64,000 bases of DNA from Paraburkholderia mimosarum LMG 23256 = NBRC 106338 (GTDB lineage Bacteria; Pseudomonadota; Gammaproteobacteria; Burkholderiales; Burkholderiaceae). The stretch covers positions 1 through 64,000 of the forward strand of contig NZ_BBJJ01000001.1 of assembly GCF_000739815.1 (NCBI RefSeq), read 5' to 3'. A program made the position numbers and the translations under genes. The notes below the pieces were generated by a model. The model had not been told where the DNA came from and made no database searches. It saw only the letters and a program-made list of their open reading frames with translations. Within the stretch, counting starts at the first letter, position 1; each line of letters opens with the position of its first letter. This document shows, piece after piece, positions 50,315-59,194 of this stretch.

Positions 50315-50902
50315 ATGCAACGACGCAACTTCATGCTTACGGCAGCGGTGACCCTCGCCTCGGGCGGTCTCACGCTCGCAGGCTGCAGCACGACGACAAG
50401 TTCCAAACCGACGGCCGCGACGAATATGTCCAAGCGGCAGTCGATCGACGCGTCGGTGGACGGCACGCTGTCGCGGCTCTTCTCGACCGTGAAGGGCTCG
50501 CACGAACTCATCGCGAAGTCGCGCGGCGTGCTGGTGTTCCCGGAGGTGCTCCAGGCCGGCTTCATCGTCGGCGGCCAGTATGGCGAGGGCGCGCTGCGCG
50601 TGGGAGGCGCAACGGTGGGCTACTACAGCACCGTCTCCGGCTCGCTCGGGCTGACGGCCGGCGCCCAGTCGAAGGCGCTGATTTTCGCCTTCATGACGCA
50701 GGACTCGCTCGACAAATTCCGCGCGACGGATGGCTGGGCGGCAGGCGCCGACGCTTCGGTCGCGCTCGTGACCGTGGGCGCGAACGGCGTGGTCGACACC
50801 AATACGGCCACGCACCCGGTGGAAGTCTTCGTGCTCACCAACGCGGGGCTGATGGCCGATGTTTCGCTGGAGGGCACCAAGGTCTCGCGCCTGAACATCT
50901 AG
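50315..50902 (+). CDS. SYLF-domain lipoprotein
   Basis: This 195-residue protein has a lipoprotein signal ending LTLAGC (lipidated C24) and a SYLF/Ysc84-like domain: SRLFSTVKGSHELIAKSRGVLVFPEVLQAGFIVGGQYGEGAL and SGSLGLTAGAQSKALIFAFM. SYLF domains bind phospholipids, and related bacterial lipoproteins are periplasmic or envelope-stress linked. ATG 50315 has GGAG nine bases upstream. A perfect hairpin follows about 50 bases after the stop. Confidence 0.88.
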   Translation: MQRRNFMLTAAVTLASGGLTLAGCSTTTSSKPTAATNMSKRQSIDASVDGTLSRLFSTVKGSHELIAKSRGVLVFPEVLQAGFIVGGQYGEGALRVGGATVGYYSTVSGSLGLTAGAQSKALIFAFMTQDSLDKFRATDGWAAGADASVALVTVGANGVVDTNTATHPVEVFVLTNAGLMADVSLEGTKVSRLNI

Positions 50903-50954
50903 GCCACCGACGGCGTTCGGAGTCAAAAGCGCCGGATCGCGCCGGTTCGTGTAG

Positions 50955-50983
50955 AAAGGGCAAGGCGCAACGCCTTGCCCTTT
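50955..50983. terminator. Perfect 13-base hairpin between convergent genes
   Basis: AAAGGGCAAGGCG and CGCCTTGCCCTTT form a perfect 13-base stem with a CAA loop. A and T runs at its edges make it a plausible terminator in both directions, between the SYLF lipoprotein gene and the convergent HxlR gene. Confidence 0.75.
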
Positions 50984-51065
50984 GCCGAAAGCCGTACTGC
51001 AAGGCCCCGTTCGAAGCTGCCCACGACGCGACGACGCGCCGGGCCTCGCCTGCCAAGCCTCTCCA

Positions 51066-51536
51066 TCAAGTGCTTTTATCGGGTCCGTGCCGGATATCGA
51101 AGGCCTGCCTCGCTTTCTCGATCGCGGGAAGATGCTCGAACGCCCACATGCCAAGCGCTTCGACAGGCGACCTCAATGACTGACCCAGTTCAGTCAGCGA
51201 ATAATCGACCCTCGGCGGCACGGTTTCGAATACGGTGCGCGTAATCATTCCGTCACGCTCCAGTCCGCGCAAAGTTAGCGTCAGCATGCGCTGCGAGATG
51301 CCGCCGATCGCTCTTTTCAACTCATTGAAGCGACGAGGCCCGTCAGCCAGCTGCATGACGACGAGCACGCTCCACTTGTCGCCGATACGCGAGAGCACCG
51401 CGCCCACTGCCTGGCAATCCGAACTTTCCAGCGAGCCCGCGTGCTGCTGAGTCAGCGCCGGCAGGGATCTGCCACGCTGCGTGGCCTGCTTTGCGGCTGG
51501 CTGCTTGCCCGAGCGAATTTTCCGGGTCGGTAACAT
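51066..51536 (-). CDS. HxlR-family regulator
   Basis: This 156-residue protein has the HxlR winged helix: [60 protein letters not shown] is the family core. Members respond to reactive electrophiles, disulphides or formaldehyde; one Cys (C41) is present in the family core. ATG 51536 has GAAGG upstream. The gene is divergent from an FAD oxidoreductase gene with about 128 bases between them, so it probably regulates that enzyme. Confidence 0.9.
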   Translation of the reverse strand: MLPTRKIRSGKQPAAKQATQRGRSLPALTQQHAGSLESSDCQAVGAVLSRIGDKWSVLVVMQLADGPRRFNELKRAIGGISQRMLTLTLRGLERDGMITRTVFETVPPRVDYSLTELGQSLRSPVEALGMWAFEHLPAIEKARQAFDIRHGPDKST

Positions 51537-51664
51537 TCATGTGCCTTCTTGTCAGTGTCCTGCCCAGTACTGTACCGTTACCAGGTTACCAAAAGTGACC
51601 AACACGTGTACAGAGCGCCGCCTTGCAGTCGGCGCGCGTGCCCATTGGCAATAGAGGATCTCCC

Positions 51665-52840
51665 ATGTCGCTTTCTTCCAGAACCGTTGTCATCTTCGGC
51701 GGCGGGGTCGCTGGCGCGACGCTGGCTCGCCGGCTTGGCCGGGATTATCAGGTTACGCTCGTGGACCCGCTCGACTACTTCGAAGTGCCCATGTCGGCGC
51801 CGCGCAGCCTCGTTGCCCCGGACTTCGCCGAGCCGGCGACCATCCCGTTTTCGGCTGCGCTGCCGACGGTCAGGCATGTTCGCGGGCGGCTGATCGAGTG
51901 GTCCCCTGATGGCGCAAAAGTGCAAGAGCTGGATGGCCGCACGTCGGTATTGTCGGGCGACGTGAGCGTTCTGGCGACCGGCAGCCGCTTTTCGAATCCG
52001 CTGATGCGCTCTGAAGGGGGCACGCTCGATGAGCGCAAGGCCTTCTATCGCCGCTTCCATCTCCGCCTGCTGCAGGCACGTAACGTCTTGATCGTCGGCG
52101 GTGGCCCGATCGGGATCGAGGTCGCGGGGGAAATCAGCGAGACGTTTCCTGACAAACGGCTAACCGTGCTGGAGGCAGGGCCGCGAATTCTTGGGGGGAC
52201 CTCGCCGAAGCTGGCCGCGCACGCGCAACGGGTGTTGGCCGGACGAGGCGTAGCGGTCATCGTCAATGAGCGCCTGGTGGGACGCCAGCCTGCCGACGAC
52301 TTGTTCGGTCCTGGGGGAGAAGCCACAACCGATCGCGGTCGCACGCTTTCCTATGATCTTCTCTTGTGGTGCATCGGCGGGCAGCCCAACACTGCGTTTA
52401 TGCGGGCGCAGCATCCCGAATTGCTGGATTCCGCGGGACGAATCAAGGTCGATCGGTCCTTGCGCGTTAGCGGGCAAAGCAGCGTGTTCGCTATCGGCGA
52501 TATCACCGACCTTGCGGAAAACAAGATGGCCTGGCACGTGCAAGGTCAGGTCAAAGTGGCTGAAGCCAACATCCGGTCGGTGCTCGAAGGGCGTTCGGAT
52601 CGGCTCAAGCAGTACAAGCCGAAAACAAACGATCCCACGATGGTCGTCACGCTCGGAAGCCGGGCGGGCGTGGCGCATTTGCCGGGACTGGGATTGGTCA
52701 CGGCCGGATGGCTCAACCGGTTGGCCAAATCCGCGCATATGCTGGTACCTAAGTTTCGTAAGGCGCTGGGTGTGCCGAAAGCCGATGTTCTCACGCACGA
52801 GACCGGCAACGGGCAGGCGGCCGCGGCAGGAGACAGGTGA
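51665..52840 (+). CDS. NAD(P)H-dependent FAD oxidoreductase (Ndh2/AIFM2-like)
   Basis: This 391-residue flavoprotein has the first dinucleotide motif VVIFGGGVAGATLARRLG, the second VLIVGGGPIGIEVAGEI, and the FAD-binding end SVFAIGDITDLAENK. The layout is that of type II NADH dehydrogenases and AIF-M2-type quinone reductases; no Cys pair for disulphide reduction is visible. ATG 51665 is preceded by GAGGATC. It is divergent from an HxlR regulator and followed by a decayed pirin gene end, an association that suggests quinone or electrophile stress. Confidence 0.85.
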   Translation: MSLSSRTVVIFGGGVAGATLARRLGRDYQVTLVDPLDYFEVPMSAPRSLVAPDFAEPATIPFSAALPTVRHVRGRLIEWSPDGAKVQELDGRTSVLSGDVSVLATGSRFSNPLMRSEGGTLDERKAFYRRFHLRLLQARNVLIVGGGPIGIEVAGEISETFPDKRLTVLEAGPRILGGTSPKLAAHAQRVLAGRGVAVIVNERLVGRQPADDLFGPGGEATTDRGRTLSYDLLLWCIGGQPNTAFMRAQHPELLDSAGRIKVDRSLRVSGQSSVFAIGDITDLAENKMAWHVQGQVKVAEANIRSVLEGRSDRLKQYKPKTNDPTMVVTLGSRAGVAHLPGLGLVTAGWLNRLAKSAHMLVPKFRKALGVPKADVLTHETGNGQAAAAGDR

Positions 52841-53527
52841 ACCGTGTTGCTGATCGATCGAGTCGAAACAGCAGGCGCGAGGCAAGTGCGTGGCCGCAAC
52901 CATGCCGCACGCCTTGTCATCGACCCCTGCCATGTCACTGCGAACGGTCCGTTTCTATTGATGGCTGAGTGCGCCGATCGATGAGCCCGTCGCCTTCGGC
53001 GGCCCGTTCGTGATGAATACCGATAGCGAAATAGCCGAAGCGTTCGCTGACCTTCAGGCAGGGCGCCTGGTCTAGTTGGGCTGGGCTTCCAGGGTTCGGG
53101 ATCGAAGCAGTGCGAGGCGACTCCGTGCTCGTCGACCTCTGATGCCGTGCGACCCCGTTGCGCCCTGTTGCCTTCGCCGAGTATCGCGCCGCCAGGTCTC
53201 TCGCCAGCGCGCCCGCAAGCGTTCTTCAATATTCGTGAGCTGTTCTATGCGCCGGCGGCCGGCCGTGCGCGCCATTGCCATCACCTGGCCGGGTCGGTTC
53301 CCGTTCCGGGCCTGAATTACGGGCTCCTCTCAAGTTTTTCGCCGTATGGCCGATAGCAAGCTGACCACCCAAAAGTGGCCGCTTACGATGCGGCTTTGAA
53401 AATCGAACTGCGAAAACGGCCTGCAACGGCTTAGGAGCGCAGCGGGTATCGAGCCGAGACGATAGTTGTGCAACATAGCATCATCAGGAAGAGCCAATAG
53501 CCAGAACGCACCGCACGGGGAAAGCAG
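52841..53527. other. Degraded region with a pirin relic
   Basis: No intact gene lies between the flavoprotein gene and the ArsC-like gene. The only recognisable coding remnant is the pirin C-terminus at 52971-53075. The rest (53076-53527) shows no gene, repeat or RNA structure that I can support, apart from a possible promoter for the next gene. Confidence 0.55.
52971..53075 (+). pseudogene. C-terminal relic of a pirin-family gene
   Basis: In the frame that stops at TAG (53073-53075) the codons read [19 protein letters not shown], then [15 protein letters not shown]. This is the classical C-terminus of bacterial pirins (EPVA..GPFVMNT..EI..AF.D...G.L). An in-frame stop at 52959-52961 and the lack of any pirin cupin sequence upstream show that only the end remains. 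Pirins are often next to oxidoreductases under HxlR or LysR control, so an intact pirin may once have followed the flavoprotein gene. Confidence 0.75.
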
Positions 53528-54022
53528 GTGAGCAGAAAATATAACGTGCTGTTTCTCTGCCGGGAGAATTCAGCACGTAGCATCATGGCTGAGGCGTTTT
53601 TGCGCGAGCTTGCGGGCGATCGCTTCAACGCATTCAGTGCCGGCGACAGGCCCGATGAGCGAGTGCATCCGTTGGCGGTTGCCCAGCTTCGACATGGCGT
53701 GTCCCATCTGAATGTGCTCGGCCCGAAAAGCTGGCTTGAATTTACCGGGAAGTGGGCTCCTCAGATGGACATCATCGTCGCACTCGATCACCGTCTCGAC
53801 GAGTACCATGCGCCAGCCTTCCCCGGTACTCCCTTGTTCTGCAAATGGGACTTCCCCGATCCGCTCGCCGAAGGCATGAGTCAGGCCGAGCGTGAGCGCT
53901 CGTTCGAGCAGGTGTTCTGGCAGATACTCCGCCGCGTGAGCTTGTTCGCGGAGCTTCCCCGTTATGTCCCGGATGTCCCGGATGTTCCGGCGGCAACCCA
54001 CCCCGAGTGTTATCAGGTTTGA
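53528..54022 (+). CDS. Low-molecular-weight-phosphatase-fold ArsC-like protein
   Basis: This 164-residue protein has the LMW-PTPase/ArsC P-loop LFLCRENSARSIMAEAF with C11-x5-R17 and the general-acid Asp in WDFPDP (D111). ArsC of this fold reduces arsenate with a nucleophilic Cys and two further Cys residues around positions 82 and 89. Here those two are absent; only C105 and C161 remain. It may therefore use an external thiol (glutaredoxin or mycothiol-like), or be a phosphatase. The start is a GTG with GGGGAAAGC upstream. No arsR, arsB or acr3 gene is adjacent. Confidence 0.8.
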   Translation: MSRKYNVLFLCRENSARSIMAEAFLRELAGDRFNAFSAGDRPDERVHPLAVAQLRHGVSHLNVLGPKSWLEFTGKWAPQMDIIVALDHRLDEYHAPAFPGTPLFCKWDFPDPLAEGMSQAERERSFEQVFWQILRRVSLFAELPRYVPDVPDVPAATHPECYQV

Positions 54023-54173
54023 ACGACCGCTCTGGCGCTCCCCGCGCGTATCGAGAGCGAGTGCCACCCGAACCCGCGTAGCCCTCGGCGTCATGGATTC
54101 TCCCTATGCGGCGGCGCCCGCCGTTTGCCGATAGCCGAAACGAGGTGCGAAGTTGCGACGCGCCGCGCAGGCC

Positions 54174-54201
54174 GGGCCGCGTAGGTCGGGCCGCGTAGGT
54201 C
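54174..54201. repeat. Two-copy 14-base tandem repeat
   Basis: GGGCCGCGTAGGTC occurs twice in direct tandem (54174-54187 and 54188-54201), followed by a partial third copy, 50 bases upstream of the chemoreceptor start. It is probably slippage-type variation in the leader. No protein-binding role is evident. Confidence 0.6.
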
Positions 54202-54252
54202 GCGCCGCGCCGGTTCGCATCGGCTGAAGAACAAAAACGCTACGGAGACGTC

Positions 54253-55881
54253 ATGCTCGGAAACATCACCATTCGCCGTGGGCTTACGCTCGTCATCGGC
54301 ATCTTCGTCGCGTTTCTGCTGACGGTGATCGGCGTGTCGTATGGTGCGCTCAAGCTCACCAACGACAGCCTGCACGACGCCCAGCGCGGCGCGCAGTCGA
54401 TCGATGCGCTCAAGTCCAGCTCCGAGCGGCTGCTCCAGGTGCGCCTGGCGCTCGGCGGCTACGAGACACTCTTCAGCGTCGGCAAATCCACCGACGGCTT
54501 GCTCGAAGCCGCGCACAAGGTGCTCGTGGATTCGAACAAGGAGTTCGCGCGTTACAGCGCCGGTCCATTCGACGATCCCGAAGAGGCGCGCCTCGCGCAG
54601 GCCGTGAGCAGCGCCCGCGAAGCGCTCGTATCGCAGGCGATCGAGCCCGAGTACAAGGCGCTCGTCGACAACGACTTCAACACCTTCCGCACGATCCAGG
54701 GCGAAACCGCCGACCGCTACTACGGTGTCTACGCGAAGGCGATCGACGCGCTCGAGGCCTGGCAGGGCGCGCGTCAGCAGCGCGACGCCGACACCGCCAC
54801 GCAGCGCTTTCGCCTTTCGCTCATCGTGTTCGGCGTGATCGCCGTGGTGGGCGTGGCGATCGGCGTGATCGCGCGCGTGGGGCTTGCCGCGGCCGTGGTC
54901 AAGCCGGTCAACCATGCGATTCGCCACTTCGAGCGCATTGCCGCGGGAGACCTGACCGTGGAGGTGAAGGTGCGCTCGAACAACGAAATGGGCCAGCTGC
55001 TGGGCGCGCTGCAAACGATGCGCGACGGCCTCGTGAACACCGTCGCGCGCGTGCGCGGCAGCACGCACGAAATCACGCAGGGCGCGAAACAGATCGCCTC
55101 GGGCAACGTCGATCTCTCGGACCGCACGGCGCAACAGGCTGCGGCGCTGGAGGAAACGGCGGCGAGCATCGAGGAGCTGTCGGCGGCGGTGCGCCAGAAC
55201 ACGGATGGCGCGAAGGAGGCCAGCGGACTCGCCCAGACCGCGCTCGAAACGGTCACGCGCGGCGCCGACGTCGTGGCCCGCGTGAACGCGACGATGAGCG
55301 ACATCACGGCCTCGTCGCAGAAGGTGGAGGAGATCACCGGCATCATCGAGGGCATTGCCTTCCAGACCAACATCCTCGCGCTCAACGCGGCCGTGGAGGC
55401 GGCCCGCGCGGGCGAACAGGGGCGCGGCTTCGCGGTGGTGGCGAGCGAGGTGCGCAGCCTCGCGCAGCGCTCGGGCACGGCGGCCAAGGAGATCAAGGAG
55501 TTGATCGCCGCCTCGGCGGCGACGGTTGGCGCGGGAGCCCGCCTCGTGGAGGACGCGCGCCGCACGATGGACGAGGCGCGCAGTGCCGTGGCGCGCGTGA
55601 GCGGGATCATGAGCGATATCGAGACCGCCACGCACGAGCAGAGCGACGGCATCGAGCAGGTGAACCGCGCGATCGCGCAGATCGACGAGGTCACGCAGCG
55701 CAACGCGGCGCTCGTGGAGGAAGCGGCGGCGGCTGCGCAATCGCTCGAATCGCAGGCCGATGTGCTGCGCGACGCCGTGGCGGTGTTCAACCTCGGCAGC
55801 GCGGGGCAGGCGGCCGGGCGTGCTGCGCATACCGTTGCCGGCGCGAAGGCCGTCCGCGCGAGCGCACCGGCGCTGGCCTGA
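54253..55881 (+). CDS. Methyl-accepting chemotaxis protein (Tar/Tsr-like)
   Basis: This 542-residue chemoreceptor has a first helix at about 11-31, a periplasmic helical sensor to about 187, a second helix near 190-212 and a HAMP linker. A full cytoplasmic signalling domain follows with the tip [33 protein letters not shown]. The sensor resembles four-helix-bundle 4HB_MCP domains that bind small molecules. A sequence GCCGATAG at 54127 resembles a sigma-28 -10 but has no matching -35. The gene stands alone, upstream of the tRNA on the other strand. Confidence 0.92.
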   Translation: MLGNITIRRGLTLVIGIFVAFLLTVIGVSYGALKLTNDSLHDAQRGAQSIDALKSSSERLLQVRLALGGYETLFSVGKSTDGLLEAAHKVLVDSNKEFARYSAGPFDDPEEARLAQAVSSAREALVSQAIEPEYKALVDNDFNTFRTIQGETADRYYGVYAKAIDALEAWQGARQQRDADTATQRFRLSLIVFGVIAVVGVAIGVIARVGLAAAVVKPVNHAIRHFERIAAGDLTVEVKVRSNNEMGQLLGALQTMRDGLVNTVARVRGSTHEITQGAKQIASGNVDLSDRTAQQAAALEETAASIEELSAAVRQNTDGAKEASGLAQTALETVTRGADVVARVNATMSDITASSQKVEEITGIIEGIAFQTNILALNAAVEAARAGEQGRGFAVVASEVRSLAQRSGTAAKEIKELIAASAATVGAGARLVEDARRTMDEARSAVARVSGIMSDIETATHEQSDGIEQVNRAIAQIDEVTQRNAALVEEAAAAAQSLESQADVLRDAVAVFNLGSAGQAAGRAAHTVAGAKAVRASAPALA

Positions 55882-55985
55882 GCCGCGCGGCTCTCGCCGT
55901 TTCATCTCGTTGCGAACACAACTTTCCTTTCGCCAGCCGCTCGCCGACTGCCAGGACGCGCCAGCGCAACGCAAGCGAACGCACC

Positions 55986-56024
55986 AAAAGAAAATGACGC
56001 AGACCCGCGAGGGAATGCGTCATT
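55986..56024 (-). terminator. Terminator of the tRNA-Val gene
   Basis: Read leftward, a stem of AATGACGCA/TGCGTCATT with an inner CCC/GGG pair is followed by TTTTCTTTT. It lies 54 bases after the end of the tRNA, at the expected distance. Confidence 0.7.
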
Positions 56025-56077
56025 CACAAGTTGCTGCAGGGTACCACTTCTTTACTGCGTATTCACTGAATATTCGT

Positions 56078-56154
56078 TGGTAGGCTCGATTGGATTCGAA
56101 CCAACGACCCCCACCATGTCAAGGTGGTGCTCTAACCAACTGAGCTACGAGCCT
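56078..56154 (-). tRNA. tRNA-Val (anticodon GAC)
   Basis: The cloverleaf reads 5'-AGGCTCG at the acceptor stem, GCTC-AGTTGGTTA-GAGC as the D arm, CCACC-TTGACAT-GGTGG as the anticodon arm with anticodon GAC (decoding GUC/GUU), the GTTGG-TTCGAAT-CCAAT T arm and CGAGCCT as acceptor 3' strand, ending with discriminator A and an encoded CCA. The length is 77 bases and all stems pair. It is transcribed leftward and is followed by an intrinsic terminator. Confidence 0.97.
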
Positions 56155-56241
56155 GTCGAGGCGCGAATTATAGAGACACTCGCGCGCGCTTGCAAGCGCT
56201 TTTGCGCAATCCGGTGAAACGGCGTGCTTGCGGGCGCGCCG

Positions 56242-57477
56242 CTAGGCAAATTCGCGGGCGAGATTGCGCAGATTCTGCGCAGGATCGGCAAGCGTTTCGC
56301 GTGCAATGCGCGCGCGTTTGCCGATCAATGCCTTCAGGCTGCGCATGTCGCGGCCTTGATTGACCGTGATCGCGCCCACGAGCGCGCCTTCGCCATCGAG
56401 ACCGAAAAGCACGCAGGGCGGCGCTTCCAGCGAGCCGCGCGCGAGCCACTCGGGCGCGGCCATGTCGCCCGCGAACTGGATGTTGAGACCGCATTGGTCG
56501 GTCCAGAACCAGTCGGCTTCGTGGGCTTCTGCGGCGACGCCGAGCATCGTGCGCGCCGCTGTCTGCGCCTGGCGATTTGCGTTTTCCCAAGTTTCGCGGC
56601 GCCGCGGGCGGCCGCTCGCAGCATCTCGCTGGCTGGCGGCGTCGCCGGCCGCGTAGATGTGCGCGTGCGAAGTGCGGCACAGCGCGTCGATCACGATGCC
56701 GTTGTCCACGTGCAGGCCCGCCGCGCGGGCGAGCGTGGTTTCCGGCTCGACGCCGATGCCGTAGATCACCGCGTCGCCAGCGAGGCGCGTGCCGTCTTCG
56801 AGCGTCAGCACGATCTCGCCGTTTTCGCGCGTGGCCGACGCGAGCGGCGAGCCCAGATGCAGCGCCACCCCGCGCGCGCGATGCACGTCACATAGGTGCG
56901 CGGTTAGCAAAGGCGGGGCGCAGCGTGCCATGGCGCGCTCTGCCTGCTCGATCACCGTGACCTGCGCGCCGAGATCGACCGCACTCGAAGCCAGTTCGAG
57001 GCCGATCACGCCCGCGCCCACCAGCAGCACGCGCTTTCCCTCTTGCAGCACGGACTGAAGTCGCTGAGCGTCGTCCAGCGTGCGCAGCGTGTGGACGCAT
57101 TCGTGGGGACCGCCAAGTGCATCGAGCATCGGCAGGCGGCGCACGCGTGCGCCCGTGGCGAGCAGCAGTTCATCGAAGGCAATCGATTCGCCGTTTGCGA
57201 GCGTGACGGAGCGCGCCTGGGCGTCGAGCGCCGTTACGGCCACGCCGAGCTTCAGCTCGATGTTGTGCTCCGCGTAGAAGCCTTCGCCGTGAATGGCCCA
57301 GCGCGCCGTTTGCGGATGGAGCAGCACGTCTTTGGAAAGGGGCGGCCTTTCATAGGGCGCGTGCGCTTCTTCGCCGATCAGGACGACGCGGCCCGCGTAG
57401 CCTTGCTGGCGCAGTTCGGCGGCGGCGAGCGCGCCGGCCTGGCCCGCGCCGACGATGACAATGGTCCCGGCATTCAT
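56242..57477 (-). CDS. hcaD: Phenylpropionate dioxygenase ferredoxin reductase HcaD
   Basis: This 411-residue FAD/NADH oxidoreductase has TIVIVGAGQAGALAAAELR, then VLLVGAGVIGLELAS for NADH, and AAGDAASQRDA in the C-terminal region. It passes electrons from NADH to the ferredoxin HcaC, which feeds the hydroxylating dioxygenase. It is the last gene of the leftward hca operon, 12 bases after hcaB. The family also contains AndAa-type reductases, but the operon order fixes its identity. Confidence 0.9.
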   Translation of the reverse strand: MNAGTIVIVGAGQAGALAAAELRQQGYAGRVVLIGEEAHAPYERPPLSKDVLLHPQTARWAIHGEGFYAEHNIELKLGVAVTALDAQARSVTLANGESIAFDELLLATGARVRRLPMLDALGGPHECVHTLRTLDDAQRLQSVLQEGKRVLLVGAGVIGLELASSAVDLGAQVTVIEQAERAMARCAPPLLTAHLCDVHRARGVALHLGSPLASATRENGEIVLTLEDGTRLAGDAVIYGIGVEPETTLARAAGLHVDNGIVIDALCRTSHAHIYAAGDAASQRDAASGRPRRRETWENANRQAQTAARTMLGVAAEAHEADWFWTDQCGLNIQFAGDMAAPEWLARGSLEAPPCVLFGLDGEGALVGAITVNQGRDMRSLKALIGKRARIARETLADPAQNLRNLAREFA

Positions 57478-57489
57478 GATGCTTTCCCG

Positions 57490-58317
57490 TTATAGATGCA
57501 AGCCACCGGCCGCGTGACGGATGCCGCGAATGCCGAGCCCGGCGTCCGCGTTGATCATCACGCCGCTCAGCACGCGATTGTTGGCGCGCGAGGCGAGCAT
57601 CACGTAGGGCCCAGTGAAATCGGCCGGCTGGGGGAAGAACTGCAGCGGCAGGATGCCGGCGATCGCTTCGGGCGAGCGCGAGTCCATGATGCGCAGATCC
57701 TGCTGGCCGAGCGATACGGGGCCGCGCAGGTCGCTCGCCATCCCGCAAGGTCCGACGCCGTTCACGCGCACCTTCGGCGCGAGTTCGTAGGCGAGCTGGC
57801 GGATGATGCCCACGGCTGCATGCTTGCTCGCCGTGTACAAAGGACCGCCGCCGCCCGGATAGAACGACGAATTCGAGAGCGTGAAGATCATGCTGCCTTC
57901 GCTCGCGATGAGCGCGCGCGCGGCCGCCTTCGCGCCGAGCAAATATCCCTTTACGTTGATCGAGAAAAGCTCGTCATAGCCGCTGTCGAGCTGCTCGGGC
58001 GTGAGATCGACGAGGCTCGACGCGTGATCCCAGATCGCCGCGTTGCCGACGAAGGTATCGAGCTTGCCGAATGCCTCGACGGCGGCGCTCACGGCCCGTT
58101 CGTTATCGGCGTACGAGGTGACGTCGCCCTGCACGGCGACCACGCGTTGTGCGTCGAAGCGTTCGCGCAGCGCGGCGACTTTCTCCGCCGAGCGTTCGAG
58201 CACGGCCACGCGCGCGCCTTCGTCGAGAAAGCGTTCGACGAGCGCGAGACCGAGTCCCGAACCGCCGCCCGTGATGAGCGCGACTTCATCGTCGAGCCAA
58301 CCCCTGGACTGAGCCAT
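57490..58317 (-). CDS. hcaB: Phenylpropionate/cinnamate cis-dihydrodiol dehydrogenase HcaB
   Basis: This 275-residue short-chain dehydrogenase has the NAD motif [23 protein letters not shown], and the catalytic YxxxK in [11 protein letters not shown]. It oxidises the cis-dihydrodiol made by HcaEFCD to 2,3-dihydroxyphenylpropionate or -cinnamate. The ATG at 58317 overlaps the hcaC stop (TGATG), so the genes are coupled. BphB-type biphenyl-dihydrodiol dehydrogenases are close relatives. Confidence 0.9.
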   Translation of the reverse strand: MAQSRGWLDDEVALITGGGSGLGLALVERFLDEGARVAVLERSAEKVAALRERFDAQRVVAVQGDVTSYADNERAVSAAVEAFGKLDTFVGNAAIWDHASSLVDLTPEQLDSGYDELFSINVKGYLLGAKAAARALIASEGSMIFTLSNSSFYPGGGGPLYTASKHAAVGIIRQLAYELAPKVRVNGVGPCGMASDLRGPVSLGQQDLRIMDSRSPEAIAGILPLQFFPQPADFTGPYVMLASRANNRVLSGVMINADAGLGIRGIRHAAGGLHL

Positions 58318-58637
58318 CACGCGGCCTCCGGCACGTCGACGTACACCGCGCCGTCCATGAGCGCGACCGGGAATGTCTTGAGGGGCTCGGCCGCGGGCTG
58401 GCACAGCGCCGCGCCGGTCTTGAGGCAGAAGCGCGCGGCATGAAGGGGACATTCCACGGTGCCGTCGTCCTCGATATATCCTTCGGACATCGAAGCATTA
58501 CCATGCGAGCATCGATCGTTCAGTGCGAAAATCTCGCCGTTCACCTTGAACACGGCGATCGCGGCGGACGGGCCGTCCACTTTGATCGCTTCGCCATCGG
58601 ACAACGCATCGTCCTGGCAGACAAAAATACGGGTCAT
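58317..58637 (-). CDS. hcaC: Rieske-type ferredoxin HcaC
   Basis: This 106-residue Rieske ferredoxin has the C43-x-H45 and C63-x2-H66 ligands of the 2Fe-2S cluster (DRCSHGN and [10 protein letters not shown]). It shuttles electrons from HcaD to the oxygenase HcaEF. Its stop overlaps the hcaB start and it follows hcaF with two bases between. Confidence 0.93.
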   Translation of the reverse strand: MTRIFVCQDDALSDGEAIKVDGPSAAIAVFKVNGEIFALNDRCSHGNASMSEGYIEDDGTVECPLHAARFCLKTGAALCQPAAEPLKTFPVALMDGAVYVDVPEAA

Positions 58638-58639
58638 GA

Positions 58640-59194
58640 TCAGAAAAGCACACTCAGGTTATGGGAAGTGAGCACCGCCTGGTCCAGCGTGATCTCGCGG
58701 CGGCACACCTGCCAGCCTTGCGGGGCTTCCACGCGGCGCACGCGGTCGATGCGGCGGCCCACGTAGAAGGTCTCGTCGCGCTCCTTCTGTGAGCGGTAGA
58801 GCAGATAGTTCACGCGTGCCTCGAATTCGTCGGGGGCTTCGGTCGTCTGCACGCGCAGGTTCGTGACCAGATGGCGCGTGCGCGAAGGCGGCTCCTCGGC
58901 CCACGCCATGCCGGTTTCGAGGCGCGCCACGCGGCGTTCGAGCTGAAAATGCGTGTCGTTGAAGATCCACGTCGTGGGCGGCTGCACGCCGCGCCGCCGG
59001 TCGCGTGTTTGCGCGTTCACCGTGGTTCGCATCGTGTAGCGGATATCCTTCGACATCAGGTCGAGCCAGGCGCGAAAGCGCCATTCGTCGAGTAGCGCCG
59101 CCTCTTCGTAGAGAAACTGCTCGATCTCGTGATGCAGTTCGAAACTTGCCCGCACCGGGGTGACCTGCGCGGCGAGTTCAGCGACTTCGCTCAT
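58640..59194 (-). CDS. hcaF: Phenylpropionate dioxygenase beta subunit HcaF
   Basis: This 184-residue protein is the small (beta) subunit of a class of ring-hydroxylating dioxygenases. Segments such as [40 protein letters not shown] and [16 protein letters not shown] are typical of HcaF/BphE. It has no cofactor of its own and helps form the alpha3beta3 enzyme. The start makes an ATGA overlap with hcaE. Confidence 0.93.
   Translation of the reverse strand: MSEVAELAAQVTPVRASFELHHEIEQFLYEEAALLDEWRFRAWLDLMSKDIRYTMRTTVNAQTRDRRRGVQPPTTWIFNDTHFQLERRVARLETGMAWAEEPPSRTRHLVTNLRVQTTEAPDEFEARVNYLLYRSQKERDETFYVGRRIDRVRRVEAPQGWQVCRREITLDQAVLTSHNLSVLF

Noticed and set aside
54127..54134. GCCGATAG as sigma-28 -10 of the chemoreceptor gene at 54253
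   Set aside because: No TAAA-like -35 is present at the required distance.
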